A stretch of 64,000 nucleotides of DNA, taken from positions 62,001 through 126,000 of the forward strand of contig JAKAFN010000001.1 in assembly GCA_021825945.1 (NCBI GenBank), in the 5' to 3' direction. The notes under the pieces were generated by a model that saw only the letters and a list, made by a program, of their open reading frames with translations, did not search any database and was not told the origin of the DNA. The stretch is from Pseudomonadota bacterium. GTDB lineage: Bacteria; Pseudomonadota; Gammaproteobacteria; Burkholderiales; Burkholderiaceae_F. The position numbers and the translations under genes were made by a program. This document shows, piece after piece, positions 1-8,824 of this stretch (position 1 is its first letter; every line of letters starts with the position of its first letter).

Positions 1-3000
1 CGCCTTCGAACAGCATTCCGAGTTCGGCTTCGCCCAGCAGCGGAAGAAATCCACTGGGGGGGACGATTTCCCCGCCGGGGGCGACCAGGCGCGCTAGCGC
101 CTCAACTTTGTGCAGATGCCCGGTGCGCAGATCCACGACCGGTTGCATCCACATCTGCAAGCCGCCGGACAAGATCGCGGCCCGCCGCTGCTGCGCCTGG
201 TGCAGCGGCAGTGCCATCCGGGCACCAAATTGTCGCCGCCCGGCCAGCATCTGCCAGCGTGATTGCAACCCACGGAGCAATGCCTGCGACCAAGGCGAAT
301 CGAACTGATTGGGATGGGCGCCGACGAGATGCAGAACGGCCCACGGCCGTCCGGTGCTATCGCGCACCGGCACCGCAGCCATGCTGCGGGCCCCCAGGGC
401 GGCATGTTGCGCGCGCCAGGGCTGCAATTCCGGGTCGCGCCAGACGGCGCCGGACGCATGGATGGTGCCGCTGCGCCAGGCGCGTGCGACGATCCCCTGA
501 CTCAGCGGTGAGCGCTCGTCGAGAACCGGCAACTCGGCATCCGGTAGCTGGAGTGCCGGCAACAGCGCAGGTGCTGCATCGCCCTCCGTGACCTGCATTA
601 CGCCCTGTGCGTCGGGCTGCCACAGCGCGATGGCCACCAATCCCGGCCGTCGTACCAGTGCGGCGAGTTCGTTGCGCACAACCTGCGCCCAGGACACTTC
701 GGCGTTGGGAAGATCGGGCAACAACGAAGAGGCCAGCAACACTTCGATGGTTTCGGTATGTGCCCGAACCTGCTCCCGGATGTCGTCACCCAGACGCACC
801 TGCAGCGTTTGCAGCAGACGGTTGCGGACGTCATGACGCAACACGGTTCTATCCCAGTGCTCCGCGATCCGGTATTGATAGTCGATCGTCATGGTCAGCA
901 GCATGTCCGGGGTCACGCCGGACAGGGCGTGCACTTGACCGAGATGCGCGGCGACTTGGGCAATGGCCGACGGGGTGGTCCTGGGGTCGAGTAGAAAGCG
1001 TAGGTGCTGCGCCTGGCGGCTCCGGAGCCGGGAGAATTGCTCGGGTGTAAGCGTATCGAGGATGGCCCGCATGCCGGGATGCGCGGCCATGTCGGCGTAC
1101 CATTCCGCAACGAACCGCTCGGTGGTCTCCTCCCACTGCGCGCGGTAGCGCGAGAGTAATTCGGCGGCCGGCGCACCATAGGCGTCCCAGGAGACGCCGT
1201 TCGGGGGCGCCAGGGGCGAGACCAGCGCGGCATCGAGGGTCCACCACGTCGCGCGATCGACCTTGTTCGCCTTGGCCTGGTACATCGCCGCGTCGGCCTT
1301 CCGCAGCAGGGCATCGAGGTTTTCCCCGTCATTCGGGTAAAGCGCCAGGCCGGCGGTCATATCGACCATCGCCCGACGGGGTTTCCCATCCTGCTCGCCG
1401 AGGTCGAATGGCGTTTCAACGGCCCGGTGCAGGCGATCCATGGTGGTTTTCAGCTGCGCCGGGAACAAGTCGGGGTCGACATCCTTCAGGATGACCACGA
1501 ATTCGTCGCCGCCTAGGCGCACCAGCATGTCGAAGTCGTTCAGATGCGATTGCAGGCGCTGTGCGATTTGCCGCAGCAGATCGTCGCCCGCGTCGTGACC
1601 AAAGGCGTCATTGACCGGCTTGAAATCGTCGAGGTCGATCATCCCGACCGCCAGTAGCTGCCCGGATCTCGTAGCGCTGGCAATGGCCTGCGGCACATCC
1701 TGCTCCAGAGCGAACCGGTTGGGCAGGCCGGTAAGGCTGTCGTGGCGCGCGCGGTATGCTTCGCTGCGCTGCTGCTCAACCAAGCGCTGCCGCAGGTCCA
1801 GTTCGTCCAGGCCGTGGCCGAGCAGGTCGGCGACGCGCTGGCAGAGTTCGATGGTCTGATCATCGAAACTCTGACGCTCGGCCGCGATGAACGCCGTTAC
1901 GGCCCAGACCACCCCTCCCCGGCGCACGGGGGCCGCCAGCAAGCTCGCCCAGCCGTGGGCGGCAAAGCCATCATGCCAGGGACGCAGCCCCGCATCCGCG
2001 AGAAGGTCGTTGCACACCACGATCTTTTCGGCATTCCACGCGCGCACGACGATCGATTGCTCCGGGCCGTCGCCGAGCCGGGGCGGCGACTGACGGACAT
2101 GCTCTGCGCCGACGCCGTCGAGCGCCAGGATCTCGAAGCGCTGGGATGGCCCGGGACGCCCGATCCAGACGACATGGAATTGGCGGTCCTGAACCATCGC
2201 CTCACAGGTTTTCGCCAACATGTCATGCTCATCACACGACCGCAGCAGTGCGTTGCCTTCGAACATCAGCGCACGGTACATGGCCTGTAGTCGGCGCAGC
2301 GCACGCACCGTGATATCCAGATCCTGATGACTCGATTCGATGGCGCGCGTGCGTTCGCGAACGCGCGCCTCCAGGGAATCGTTTACCTCTTGCAGCGCGC
2401 GAATCGCCCGCAGGCGATCGAGATCCAGGGTGCTCGCCATCAACACCATGGCCCCCATCACCGCGATCGCCAGTTGCAGACTGGCATACGGGAATGCGAG
2501 GTCCGACGAAGGAAGAAAGGAATCGCGATGCAGCGCCGTGCCGGCGACCATGACCAGAAACGTCAGGGCAAGCATGGTGTAGGCATCACGCTGGGTAAAG
2601 CGCAGCGTGACCCATGTCATCGGCAATAGCAGCAACACGACTCCGTCCTGCTGCCAATTCGGTGATCCCGGGGCGACAAGGAATAGGACGATTGCCACAC
2701 CAATAAGGAGTCCTGTTGCCGACAGCGTTTCCGTCCATCCCCGCGCCGGGAAATCAAGGTGAGGATTTTCTCGCCATAGGTAAATCGCGGGCGCCAGCAT
2801 CATGGCGCTTGCGGCATCCGACGACGCCCAGTTCAGGAAGACCACCCAAAAGCCGTCATCCGCCCGGTGGGCGTCGATCAACGAAACGCCTGCAGCGCCG
2901 AACGAGCCGCTGATCATTCCATTGAGCCCGGCCATCGCCAGGACGAAGGCTCCGACATTGCGTGGGGTGGCGAAAGGCGATGTGTGCGCCGACGCCATCC

Positions 3001-3271
3001 TGAGAAAGAGAGATCGGCCGATCATTGGGGCGAGCACATTCCCGACCATGCTCGCGAGTGCTCCGCCAATGCCCAAATTCAGATTTGTCACCAATGCGCC
3101 GATCGCAATGCCCGGCATCCAGCGCCACCCCCCGACGAGCGCGGCGAATACCGCGATGCCGGTTGAGGGCCACACCGGCGCCGGCGGCGGGAAAAAGAAC
3201 TCCACCATTAGCGCGAGCGCGATATAACCCAACGCAAGCAGGATGTTGGACCATAGGTTTGTGGTTCGCAT
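1..3271 (-). CDS. MASE1-GAF-GGDEF-globin-like-GAF-EAL c-di-GMP protein (3' end outside window)
   Basis: Open from an ATG at 3271 to the window edge, about 1090 residues with no stop, so the C-terminus is missing. In order: a hydrophobic MASE1-like sensor of several membrane segments (about residues 1-290), a short coiled coil, a GAF-like domain (about 325-470), a GGDEF domain (about 480-640) with an intact GGDEF motif near residue 587, a globin-coupled-sensor-like helical segment (about 700-800, with QAQHLRFLL and GQVHALSGV), a second GAF-like domain (about 840-1000), and the start of an EAL domain with KVEALARL. The I-site position reads NDFD instead of RxxD, so product inhibition is probably absent. 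It should make c-di-GMP and may also degrade it, depending on the unseen EAL residues. No clear Shine-Dalgarno precedes the ATG. The globin assignment is the least certain part. Confidence 0.85.
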   Translation of the reverse strand, partial: MRTTNLWSNILLALGYIALALMVEFFFPPPAPVWPSTGIAVFAALVGGWRWMPGIAIGALVTNLNLGIGGALASMVGNVLAPMIGRSLFLRMASAHTSPFATPRNVGAFVLAMAGLNGMISGSFGAAGVSLIDAHRADDGFWVVFLNWASSDAASAMMLAPAIYLWRENPHLDFPARGWTETLSATGLLIGVAIVLFLVAPGSPNWQQDGVVLLLLPMTWVTLRFTQRDAYTMLALTFLVMVAGTALHRDSFLPSSDLAFPYASLQLAIAVMGAMVLMASTLDLDRLRAIRALQEVNDSLEARVRERTRAIESSHQDLDITVRALRRLQAMYRALMFEGNALLRSCDEHDMLAKTCEAMVQDRQFHVVWIGRPGPSQRFEILALDGVGAEHVRQSPPRLGDGPEQSIVVRAWNAEKIVVCNDLLADAGLRPWHDGFAAHGWASLLAAPVRRGGVVWAVTAFIAAERQSFDDQTIELCQRVADLLGHGLDELDLRQRLVEQQRSEAYRARHDSLTGLPNRFALEQDVPQAIASATRSGQLLAVGMIDLDDFKPVNDAFGHDAGDDLLRQIAQRLQSHLNDFDMLVRLGGDEFVVILKDVDPDLFPAQLKTTMDRLHRAVETPFDLGEQDGKPRRAMVDMTAGLALYPNDGENLDALLRKADAAMYQAKANKVDRATWWTLDAALVSPLAPPNGVSWDAYGAPAAELLSRYRAQWEETTERFVAEWYADMAAHPGMRAILDTLTPEQFSRLRSRQAQHLRFLLDPRTTPSAIAQVAAHLGQVHALSGVTPDMLLTMTIDYQYRIAEHWDRTVLRHDVRNRLLQTLQVRLGDDIREQVRAHTETIEVLLASSLLPDLPNAEVSWAQVVRNELAALVRRPGLVAIALWQPDAQGVMQVTEGDAAPALLPALQLPDAELPVLDERSPLSQGIVARAWRSGTIHASGAVWRDPELQPWRAQHAALGARSMAAVPVRDSTGRPWAVLHLVGAHPNQFDSPWSQALLRGLQSRWQMLAGRRQFGARMALPLHQAQQRRAAILSGGLQMWMQPVVDLRTGHLHKVEALARLVAPGGEIVPPSGFLPLLGEAELGMLFEG

Positions 3272-3412
3272 GGGGGAACCGTGAAAAGTAATTTTCAAGG
3301 CGAGCAGGATCCGATGGGGCGGGTGGCATCGCGCGCAAATCCGCCGCGCTGCAGGCAGGGTATGTGCGATGGCCGCGGTTTTGTGAAGGACATGGCAAGA
3401 TGGAGCGCAGCA

Positions 3413-3718
3413 TTACGGTCCGAACCGTAGCCGCATCCAGAGGATGAAAATCGCCAGGCTCAGCGTGATCGCATTGGCGACGATCACCGGCCATGCGCCG
3501 ATGGCGATGCCGTAGATCAGCCAGAACGCGATGCCGGCGGTGAATAGGGTGTACATCCCCAGCGAGACGCCCTGCGCCCGGCGCGTTTTCCAGGTCAGGT
3601 GCGCCTGCGGGACGAAGGACACCGTGGTCAGGCTCGCCGCCACGTATCCGAGCAGATCGGGGATTTGCATGACCGGAAAGGATACCGGTTCGACGCCCCG
3701 ATCCGGCTGGGCGATCAC
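3413..3718 (-). CDS. SemiSWEET/PQ-loop family small membrane transporter
   Basis: About 100 residues with three hydrophobic helices and the SemiSWEET motif VPQAHLTWKTRRAQGVS in the first helix region. SemiSWEETs are half-size sugar transporters that work as dimers in the inner membrane; the substrate here cannot be read from sequence. Two starts are possible: a GTG at 3718 that overlaps the upstream thioesterase stop (GTGA) just after a GGGAG, or an ATG at 3670 (MQIPDLLGY) that matches the usual family N-terminus better. The overlap suggests co-transcription with the thioesterase. The 140 bases between this gene and the GGDEF/EAL gene hold no feature I can name. Confidence 0.8.
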   Translation of the reverse strand: MIAQPDRGVEPVSFPVMQIPDLLGYVAASLTTVSFVPQAHLTWKTRRAQGVSLGMYTLFTAGIAFWLIYGIAIGAWPVIVANAITLSLAIFILWMRLRFGP

Positions 3719-4125
3719 TCCCGCATGAATTCCAGCATCTTTTCGCGGATGTCGTCCGGAATCGGCGTGGACTTGTGGGTGTTCTGATCGACGCAGACCG
3801 CAATGCGGTTCATGCGCGCGCGCTGTTCGCCGTCCTTCTCGACGCCCATCGTGAACCGCACCGAGCTGCGGCCGACGTGGGAAAGGGTCAGCCAGAAGTC
3901 GACTGTTTCACCCATCCGGCAGGGTTTGGTGAACGTCGTTTCCAGGCGGACCGTGGGCAGGGCCATGCGCCGATCCATCAGGAATTGGTCGTAGCGGACT
4001 TCGATCGCTTCGTAGAACCAGTCTTCCACCAAGGCATTGAAGAGGTGGAAATAGTTCGGATAGAACACCTGTCCCGTCGGATCGCAGTGGGTCAAGCGGA
4101 TCAGATATGGTTTGATGAACGTCAT
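3715..4125 (-). CDS. Acyl-CoA thioesterase, 4-hydroxybenzoyl-CoA thioesterase family
   Basis: A 136-residue hotdog-fold protein. The N-terminal motif THCDPTGQVFYPNYF carries the Asp and aromatic residues of the 4HBT/YbgC group, where the Asp is part of the active site. Such enzymes hydrolyse acyl- or aryl-CoA thioesters in the cytoplasm; the natural substrate is not predictable here. The length is normal for the family. It lies 117 bases downstream of the histidine kinase gene on the same strand and overlaps the following SemiSWEET start by four bases. Confidence 0.85.
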   Translation of the reverse strand: MTFIKPYLIRLTHCDPTGQVFYPNYFHLFNALVEDWFYEAIEVRYDQFLMDRRMALPTVRLETTFTKPCRMGETVDFWLTLSHVGRSSVRFTMGVEKDGEQRARMNRIAVCVDQNTHKSTPIPDDIREKMLEFMRE

Positions 4126-4242
4126 GGCGCGCCCCGTAGGGGGATTGGTCCTGCGCCCGATTGTCTCTGCCGGGAGGGCGGGGTGAAGTGCGAAATATCG
4201 GTGCCGAAACGGCCTAAACTCGGGTTTGTCCCGCTGCCGAGG

Positions 4243-6048
4243 TCAAGCGGTGCCGGAACCGGTCGGTGGGTTCGCGCGGCGCACTTGTTCGATGATCGCC
4301 TGGGTGTTGAGCGGCGCCGTGGTCCGCATCCGCAGTCCCGCGGCGGCATCCTTCTCGAAGCGCATCCGCAGCGCGATCGTCGTGCCGCCGCCGGGCTGGG
4401 TGTCGATTCGCAACTGCGCGCCGATTTTCTGGGCACGGTTGCGCATGTTGAGCAGGCCGCGTCCGGCATTGCGGTTCGGGGCGATGCCCTGCCCGTTGTC
4501 CGTGACCCGGATGTCGAGCCAGCCGGCGTCGGGCTTTTCTCCCGGGGTCGCCGCGAGGGTTACGCGGACCGCCTGCGCGTGGCTGTGCTTCAGGGCATTG
4601 GTGAGCGCTTCCTGGACGATGCGCAGTAGGGGCAGCACCATGTCCGGGTGCAGCGGGATCTCGGCGGGAAGCGTCCGCGCATCCCACGACAGCACCACGC
4701 CGGCGGCACGGAACCGCGGTTCCATGCGGAAGCGCAGATTCCCCAGCGCTGCCGCCATGTCCACGTCCTCGGCTGCGAGGGCATCGATGGCCAGTCGCAT
4801 GTCGTCGATCGACTCCCGCAGGATCTGCGCGAACTGGTCCGGGTTGACGCCGCCGCGCTCGACCAGCATGAGCGAGGACATCAATTGCGAACCCAGGCCG
4901 TCGTGCATGTCCTGCATGATGCGTTGCCGCTCGTGGGACTGGGCTTGCTGGCGTTCCGTTTCTCGCAGGCGTTCGTAGTTGCGCTTGAGCAGTTGTTCGC
5001 GTTCGCGGACCCGGTTCTCGAGGTCCTCCTTCGCCGACTCGGCGTCGTGGGCGGATTGGACGAAACCGCGGATCGCCGCGACTGCCCAGGCGCCGAGCGA
5101 AAGCGGCGCAACGAGGTTGACGAGTGCCGCATCGCCGATCGACGGGAAGTCGAGCAGATTCTCGAACCAGAGCAGACCGGTGCCGGCGGTGATCGCCGCC
5201 GCCAGTTCCCATTCCACCCGTCGCGCAACCGGGTGGCGCCAGCGCAGCAGCGCGATCGCCGCGATGGCGAGAAACCCGGCATAGCCGCTCGCGTAGCCGA
5301 CTTCGGCCGCCGATTGGGCGCTTGCCGGCATCACCTCGATCAGGCGGGCGGCGGCATGCACGAGCCAGAATCCGCTGGCCAGTGCCAGCAGCGGCGATAC
5401 CTTGTCGCGCCGTTGCATCCAGATGGTGAACGCGACCACCGCCGCAAACAGCGCCATCGTGGCGCCGATCCAGTTCCACGTCACGGCAAAAAATTCGGCG
5501 TCGGTGTAGCGGTCCCAGAGCGGGTCCAGCGGCCCGACGGTGATGCCGGCGAGGGCGTGCGCGCCCGGGCCGTATCGGGTGTGGATCTGCAGATGGTTGT
5601 CGCCGGCGATCAGGTCGGACGGTGGTACCGCGAAGATCCACGGGCGGTGCCATGCGACGTGGCGCATCTCCGTCTCGGCCGGCATCGCGCCGATGAAATG
5701 GCCGTTCACGAAGACCGCCCCCCCTTCGCTCGACCCGGAGATCAGGATGGCCCAGGTTCCGATGGGTGCCTGCGTCAGCAGGAACCTACCTTGCATGGAC
5801 ACGGCGCGCAGCCCGCTCTGCGCGCCGGAGGTCCAATGCATGGGCAGGGTGAAGGGAATGCCGGGCCCGGCGGCCGCACGGCCTGCGGCCGCATCCGTGA
5901 AGAACCAGCGTATGCGGTGGATGGCCAACGGTTCCGCCGATGCGGTGGGTAGCCAGCCCGCTGCGGTAAGCAGCGCGAAGAAGGCAATCGCGGCCCGCCG
6001 AGAGCGCGCGGGCCGGGACGGGCGCCGGGACGACCGGGACCGGATCAA
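4243..6048 (-). CDS. Membrane sensor histidine kinase, NarX/DesK type (HisKA_3), with periplasmic beta-sandwich
   Basis: About 601 residues if translation begins at TTG 6048, whose TTGA overlaps the response regulator stop; no ATG or GTG lies closer to the conserved start. An N-terminal Arg-rich stretch and hydrophobic segment ending TASA look like a signal anchor. A periplasmic part follows with a jelly-roll signature (VFVNGHFIG), then five or more membrane helices in a 7TMR-DISM-like layout, a coiled coil (about 340-375), the phospho-acceptor block DMHDGLGSQL (His near 382), an N-box EALTNALKHSHA and a G-box DNGQGIAP. It should phosphorylate the adjacent response regulator. The ligand is unknown; the beta-sandwich could bind a sugar-like or other periplasmic molecule. 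Confidence 0.88.
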   Translation of the reverse strand: MIRSRSSRRPSRPARSRRAAIAFFALLTAAGWLPTASAEPLAIHRIRWFFTDAAAGRAAAGPGIPFTLPMHWTSGAQSGLRAVSMQGRFLLTQAPIGTWAILISGSSEGGAVFVNGHFIGAMPAETEMRHVAWHRPWIFAVPPSDLIAGDNHLQIHTRYGPGAHALAGITVGPLDPLWDRYTDAEFFAVTWNWIGATMALFAAVVAFTIWMQRRDKVSPLLALASGFWLVHAAARLIEVMPASAQSAAEVGYASGYAGFLAIAAIALLRWRHPVARRVEWELAAAITAGTGLLWFENLLDFPSIGDAALVNLVAPLSLGAWAVAAIRGFVQSAHDAESAKEDLENRVREREQLLKRNYERLRETERQQAQSHERQRIMQDMHDGLGSQLMSSLMLVERGGVNPDQFAQILRESIDDMRLAIDALAAEDVDMAAALGNLRFRMEPRFRAAGVVLSWDARTLPAEIPLHPDMVLPLLRIVQEALTNALKHSHAQAVRVTLAATPGEKPDAGWLDIRVTDNGQGIAPNRNAGRGLLNMRNRAQKIGAQLRIDTQPGGGTTIALRMRFEKDAAAGLRMRTTAPLNTQAIIEQVRRANPPTGSGTA

Positions 6049-6728
6049 GAGCGCAGCAGCCCCATCTGGCTTGCTTCGTACACGGCTTCGCCCCGCGAAT
6101 GCACGGCGAGTTTGCGGTAGATCTTCTTGATGTGGGCCGTGACGGTATGCGGTGAGATGCCCAGGATCTCGCCGATCTCGTTGAAGCTCATGCCTTTGGC
6201 CAGCAGTTGCAGGATTTCGGTCTCGCGGCCGGAGAGCGGGTTGCTTTCGGTGTTGGACGAACGGGACACGGCGCTGACGCTGCCAGCGGCGCCCATGCGC
6301 GAACGGATCGCCCGTAGCACGCTGCGGGCCACGACGGGGCTTACCGGGGATCCGCCGGCGCGTAGCAATCGGATGCAGGAGATCACGTCTGCCGGCGTCG
6401 AGTCCTTGAGGATGTATCCGGTCGCACCCGCCTCGATCGATGAAACGACGTGCTGCTCGTCGCCGAAGACCGTGACGACCATGATGTCGACGTCGGGTTT
6501 TTTCTGGCTGACGCTGCGGATCAGGTCGATTCCCGTGCCGTCCGGCAGCCCCAGGTCGATCAGCATCACGTCGAAGTATTCGCGGTCGATGAGCGCCTGG
6601 GCATCTCGTTTGTTCGCGGCCACGCCGGCAAGCCGCATCGTGGGCTCGCTTTCGATGATCTGGGCGAATCGTCGACGGAATTCCGGTTCGTCTTCGATGA
6701 TGATGATCGAGATGGGATCGGTGCTCAT
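6045..6728 (-). CDS. NarL/FixJ-family response regulator
   Basis: 227 residues from ATG 6728 (MSTDPISIII). The receiver domain has acidic residues IEDE, the phospho-accepting Asp at about residue 58 in LIDLGLPDG, and the conserved Lys in YILKDST. A LuxR-type helix-turn-helix follows (LSGRETEILQLLAKGMS, then GISPHTVTAHIKKIYRKL). It is a cytoplasmic transcription factor, the partner of the kinase encoded immediately downstream with overlapping stop and start codons. An in-frame ATG at 6818 would overlap the pdxH end and add a non-conserved N-terminus, so the later start is preferred. Target genes are not evident from this window. Confidence 0.92.
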   Translation of the reverse strand: MSTDPISIIIIEDEPEFRRRFAQIIESEPTMRLAGVAANKRDAQALIDREYFDVMLIDLGLPDGTGIDLIRSVSQKKPDVDIMVVTVFGDEQHVVSSIEAGATGYILKDSTPADVISCIRLLRAGGSPVSPVVARSVLRAIRSRMGAAGSVSAVSRSSNTESNPLSGRETEILQLLAKGMSFNEIGEILGISPHTVTAHIKKIYRKLAVHSRGEAVYEASQMGLLRS

Positions 6729-6790
6729 GGGAGTCCACGAATTCCGGCGATGGTCAATCGGGGAATTTTCCTCATATCCGGCCTGGTTGT

Positions 6791-7429
6791 CTATGGCGCG
6801 AGACGGGTTCGCATCCACGCCGCCCCGGTGCGGGTGAAGATCAGGCGGTCATGGAGGCGCGACGGCCGGCCCTGCCAGAACTCGATCGCATCGGGAATCA
6901 GCCGGTACCCGCCCCAGTGTGGCGGGCGCGGCGGCGGCGATTGTTCGGTGAAGTGTTCGCGCAACTTCGCAAATTGGGTTTCCAGGCAGGTCCGGTCGGG
7001 AATCGGGCTGCTCTGCTGCGAGACCCAGGCGCCGATCCGTGCATCGAGCGGGCGCTGGGCGAAGTATTCATCGGACGCCGCCGCCGGCAGTTCTTCGACG
7101 GTGCCATCGATCCGCACCTGCCGTTCGAGGGCCGCCCAGAAGAAGAGCGCACTGGCGTGTCGGTTCACGCGCAGCTCGTGGCCTTTGCGACTCTCGAAAT
7201 TGGTGAAGAAGCGGAATCCCTGCGCCCCGAAATCCTTGCACAGCACGATGCGCACCGCCGGGCGTCCCTCGGCATCCGCCGTCGCCAACGCCATCGCATT
7301 GGGCTCCCGGCCGCCGGAGTCGACGGCCTCGCCGAACCACCGCGCGAACAGCGCAAGCGGATCCGCCCCGGCTTGGTCTTCCGTCAGGGTGAAACGCTCG
7401 TATTCGGTGCGAAGATTGGCATTCGTCAT
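6791..7429 (-). CDS. pdxH: Pyridoxamine 5'-phosphate oxidase
   Basis: 212 residues, normal for PdxH, starting MTNANLRTEYERFTL. It oxidises pyridoxamine- or pyridoxine-phosphate to pyridoxal 5'-phosphate using FMN and oxygen, in the cytoplasm. Family landmarks are AMALATADAEGRPAVRIVLCK (FMN and substrate contact region, given here only in part as ATADAEGRPAVRIVLCK), FFTNFESRKGHEL, WGGYRLIPDAIEFWQG and the terminal RLAP. It is divergent from tcdA with only 17 bases between start codons, so the two genes must share or overlap promoter elements. The two-component pair lies downstream on the same strand after a 62-base gap. Confidence 0.96.
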   Translation of the reverse strand: MTNANLRTEYERFTLTEDQAGADPLALFARWFGEAVDSGGREPNAMALATADAEGRPAVRIVLCKDFGAQGFRFFTNFESRKGHELRVNRHASALFFWAALERQVRIDGTVEELPAAASDEYFAQRPLDARIGAWVSQQSSPIPDRTCLETQFAKLREHFTEQSPPPRPPHWGGYRLIPDAIEFWQGRPSRLHDRLIFTRTGAAWMRTRLAP

Positions 7430-7446
7430 GCGGAGCGTTTTGAAAA

Positions 7447-8280
7447 ATGGGTGACATTGCGTCGGAATTGCCATTGTACGAGTCCGATCCGCCCGGGGGG
7501 GAATCGTCGGCATCATCCGAACGGCGGTTTGGCGGGATCGCGCGTCTTTACGGGGAGGGGGCATGTGCGCGGTTCGCCGGGGCACGGGTCGCGGTGGTGG
7601 GCATCGGCGGCGTGGGGAGTTGGGCCGCGGAAGCCCTGGCGCGCTCCGGGGTGCGCCGACTGACGCTGATCGACCTCGACCATGTCGCCGAGAGCAACAC
7701 CAACCGGCAGATCCACGCCCTCGACGGGGAGTACGGCAGAGCCAAGGTGCGGGCGATGACCGACCGGATCCGTGCCATCGATCCGGCGGCGGAGACGGTT
7801 GCGATCGAGGCGTTTCTCGATGCCGGCAACGCCGAGGCCCTGCTGCGCGGCGTTGATTGGGTGATCGACTGCACCGATGCGGTCCGCGCCAAGGCGGCCT
7901 TGATCGCCTGCGCTCGTGACCGCGGGATCGGCGCGGTCTCCTGCGGCGCGGCCGGAGGACGGCGCGATCCGGGGCGCCTCGGGGTTGCGGATCTGTCGGC
8001 GGTGGCCGGCGACCCCTTGCTGGCCAAGGTGCGCCACCGCCTGCGTCGCGAGCATGGGTTTCCGGCAGCGGGATTGCGGGGCCGCGCTGGGCGTTTCGGC
8101 GTCGCCGCGGTGTATTCCGAGGAACCGGTGCGGTACCCGGACGCGTCCTGCGCTCCGGGCGGCGTCCGGCCGGGGAGTCCCCTGGCGTGCGGCGGTTACG
8201 GTTCCGTAGTGACGGTGACCGCGGTGATGGGGATGCTGGCGGCGGCGCGGGTGCTGGAAGGTATCGCCGCGGAGGCTTGA
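7447..8280 (+). CDS. tcdA: tRNA threonylcarbamoyladenosine dehydratase (CsdL/TcdA, ThiF/E1 family)
   Basis: 277 residues. After a short variable N-terminus comes ERRFGGIARLYGE, typical of this family, then the ATP-binding glycine motif VVGIGGVGSWAAEALARSG and the LIDLDHVAESNTNRQ stretch of E1-like adenylating enzymes. The protein dehydrates t6A37 in tRNA to the cyclic ct6A form in an ATP-dependent reaction. Conserved Cys residues appear in the C-terminal third (SCAPGG, ACGGYGS). It starts 17 bases from the divergent pdxH start. A related ThiF-like function is possible but the overall pattern fits TcdA best. Confidence 0.9.
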   Translation: MGDIASELPLYESDPPGGESSASSERRFGGIARLYGEGACARFAGARVAVVGIGGVGSWAAEALARSGVRRLTLIDLDHVAESNTNRQIHALDGEYGRAKVRAMTDRIRAIDPAAETVAIEAFLDAGNAEALLRGVDWVIDCTDAVRAKAALIACARDRGIGAVSCGAAGGRRDPGRLGVADLSAVAGDPLLAKVRHRLRREHGFPAAGLRGRAGRFGVAAVYSEEPVRYPDASCAPGGVRPGSPLACGGYGSVVTVTAVMGMLAAARVLEGIAAEA

Positions 8281-8389
8281 GCGGCGTGTGGCCCCATCCT
8301 GCGCTGGATCCATATCCGTCGGGGCGGTTTTTGTTACGCTGTTCCGAAATCGACCGAACCCAACCACGCAACCAAGAAAGGACCATGTG

Positions 8390-8824
8390 ATGTTTCAGAA
8401 AATCCTGGTTCCCACCGACGGCTCCGAACTGTCCGTACGCGCCATTACCGGGGCGGTTGAACTCGCGGCCAAGCTGGGTGCATCGATCGTCGGCGTGACG
8501 GCGGTCGAGCCCTACGCCTATGCCACCCTGTCCGAGTATCGTCCCGAAACGATCGTCGAATATGAGGAGCGCGCCAATCTGGCCGCGCGCGAGCGCCTCG
8601 ATGTGCTGGAGGCGGCGGCGCGCAAAGGCGGTGTTCCCGTCGAGACCGTCGTGGCGCGCAGCTTTTCACCGTTCGAGGCGATCATCGAGACCGCCAAGGA
8701 GCGCGGTTGCGATGCGATCCTCATGGCGTCGCACGGGCGCCGTGGGCTGAGCGCAGTGTTGCTCGGCAGCGAGACCCAAAAGGTGCTCACGCACAGCCAA
8801 ATCCCGGTGATCGTCTACCGCTGA
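8390..8824 (+). CDS. Universal stress protein, UspA family
   Basis: 144 residues from ATG 8390, preceded by AAGAAAGGACC as ribosome binding site. It begins FQKILVPTDGSELS, the standard UspA opening, and ends with the nucleotide-binding pattern SHGRRGLSAVLLGSETQKVL, which suggests an ATP-binding Usp. Usp proteins accumulate in stress, stationary phase or low oxygen. The stop shares its final A with the hemerythrin start (TGATG), so the two are translationally coupled. The 109 bases after tcdA probably hold its promoter, but no box is clear. Confidence 0.93.
   Translation: MFQKILVPTDGSELSVRAITGAVELAAKLGASIVGVTAVEPYAYATLSEYRPETIVEYEERANLAARERLDVLEAAARKGGVPVETVVARSFSPFEAIIETAKERGCDAILMASHGRRGLSAVLLGSETQKVLTHSQIPVIVYR

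Noticed and set aside
7430..8386. N-terminal extension of pdxH through the tcdA region
   Set aside because: The extension is the antisense shadow of tcdA, rich in Arg and Pro; PdxH length and its conserved start fit ATG 7429.
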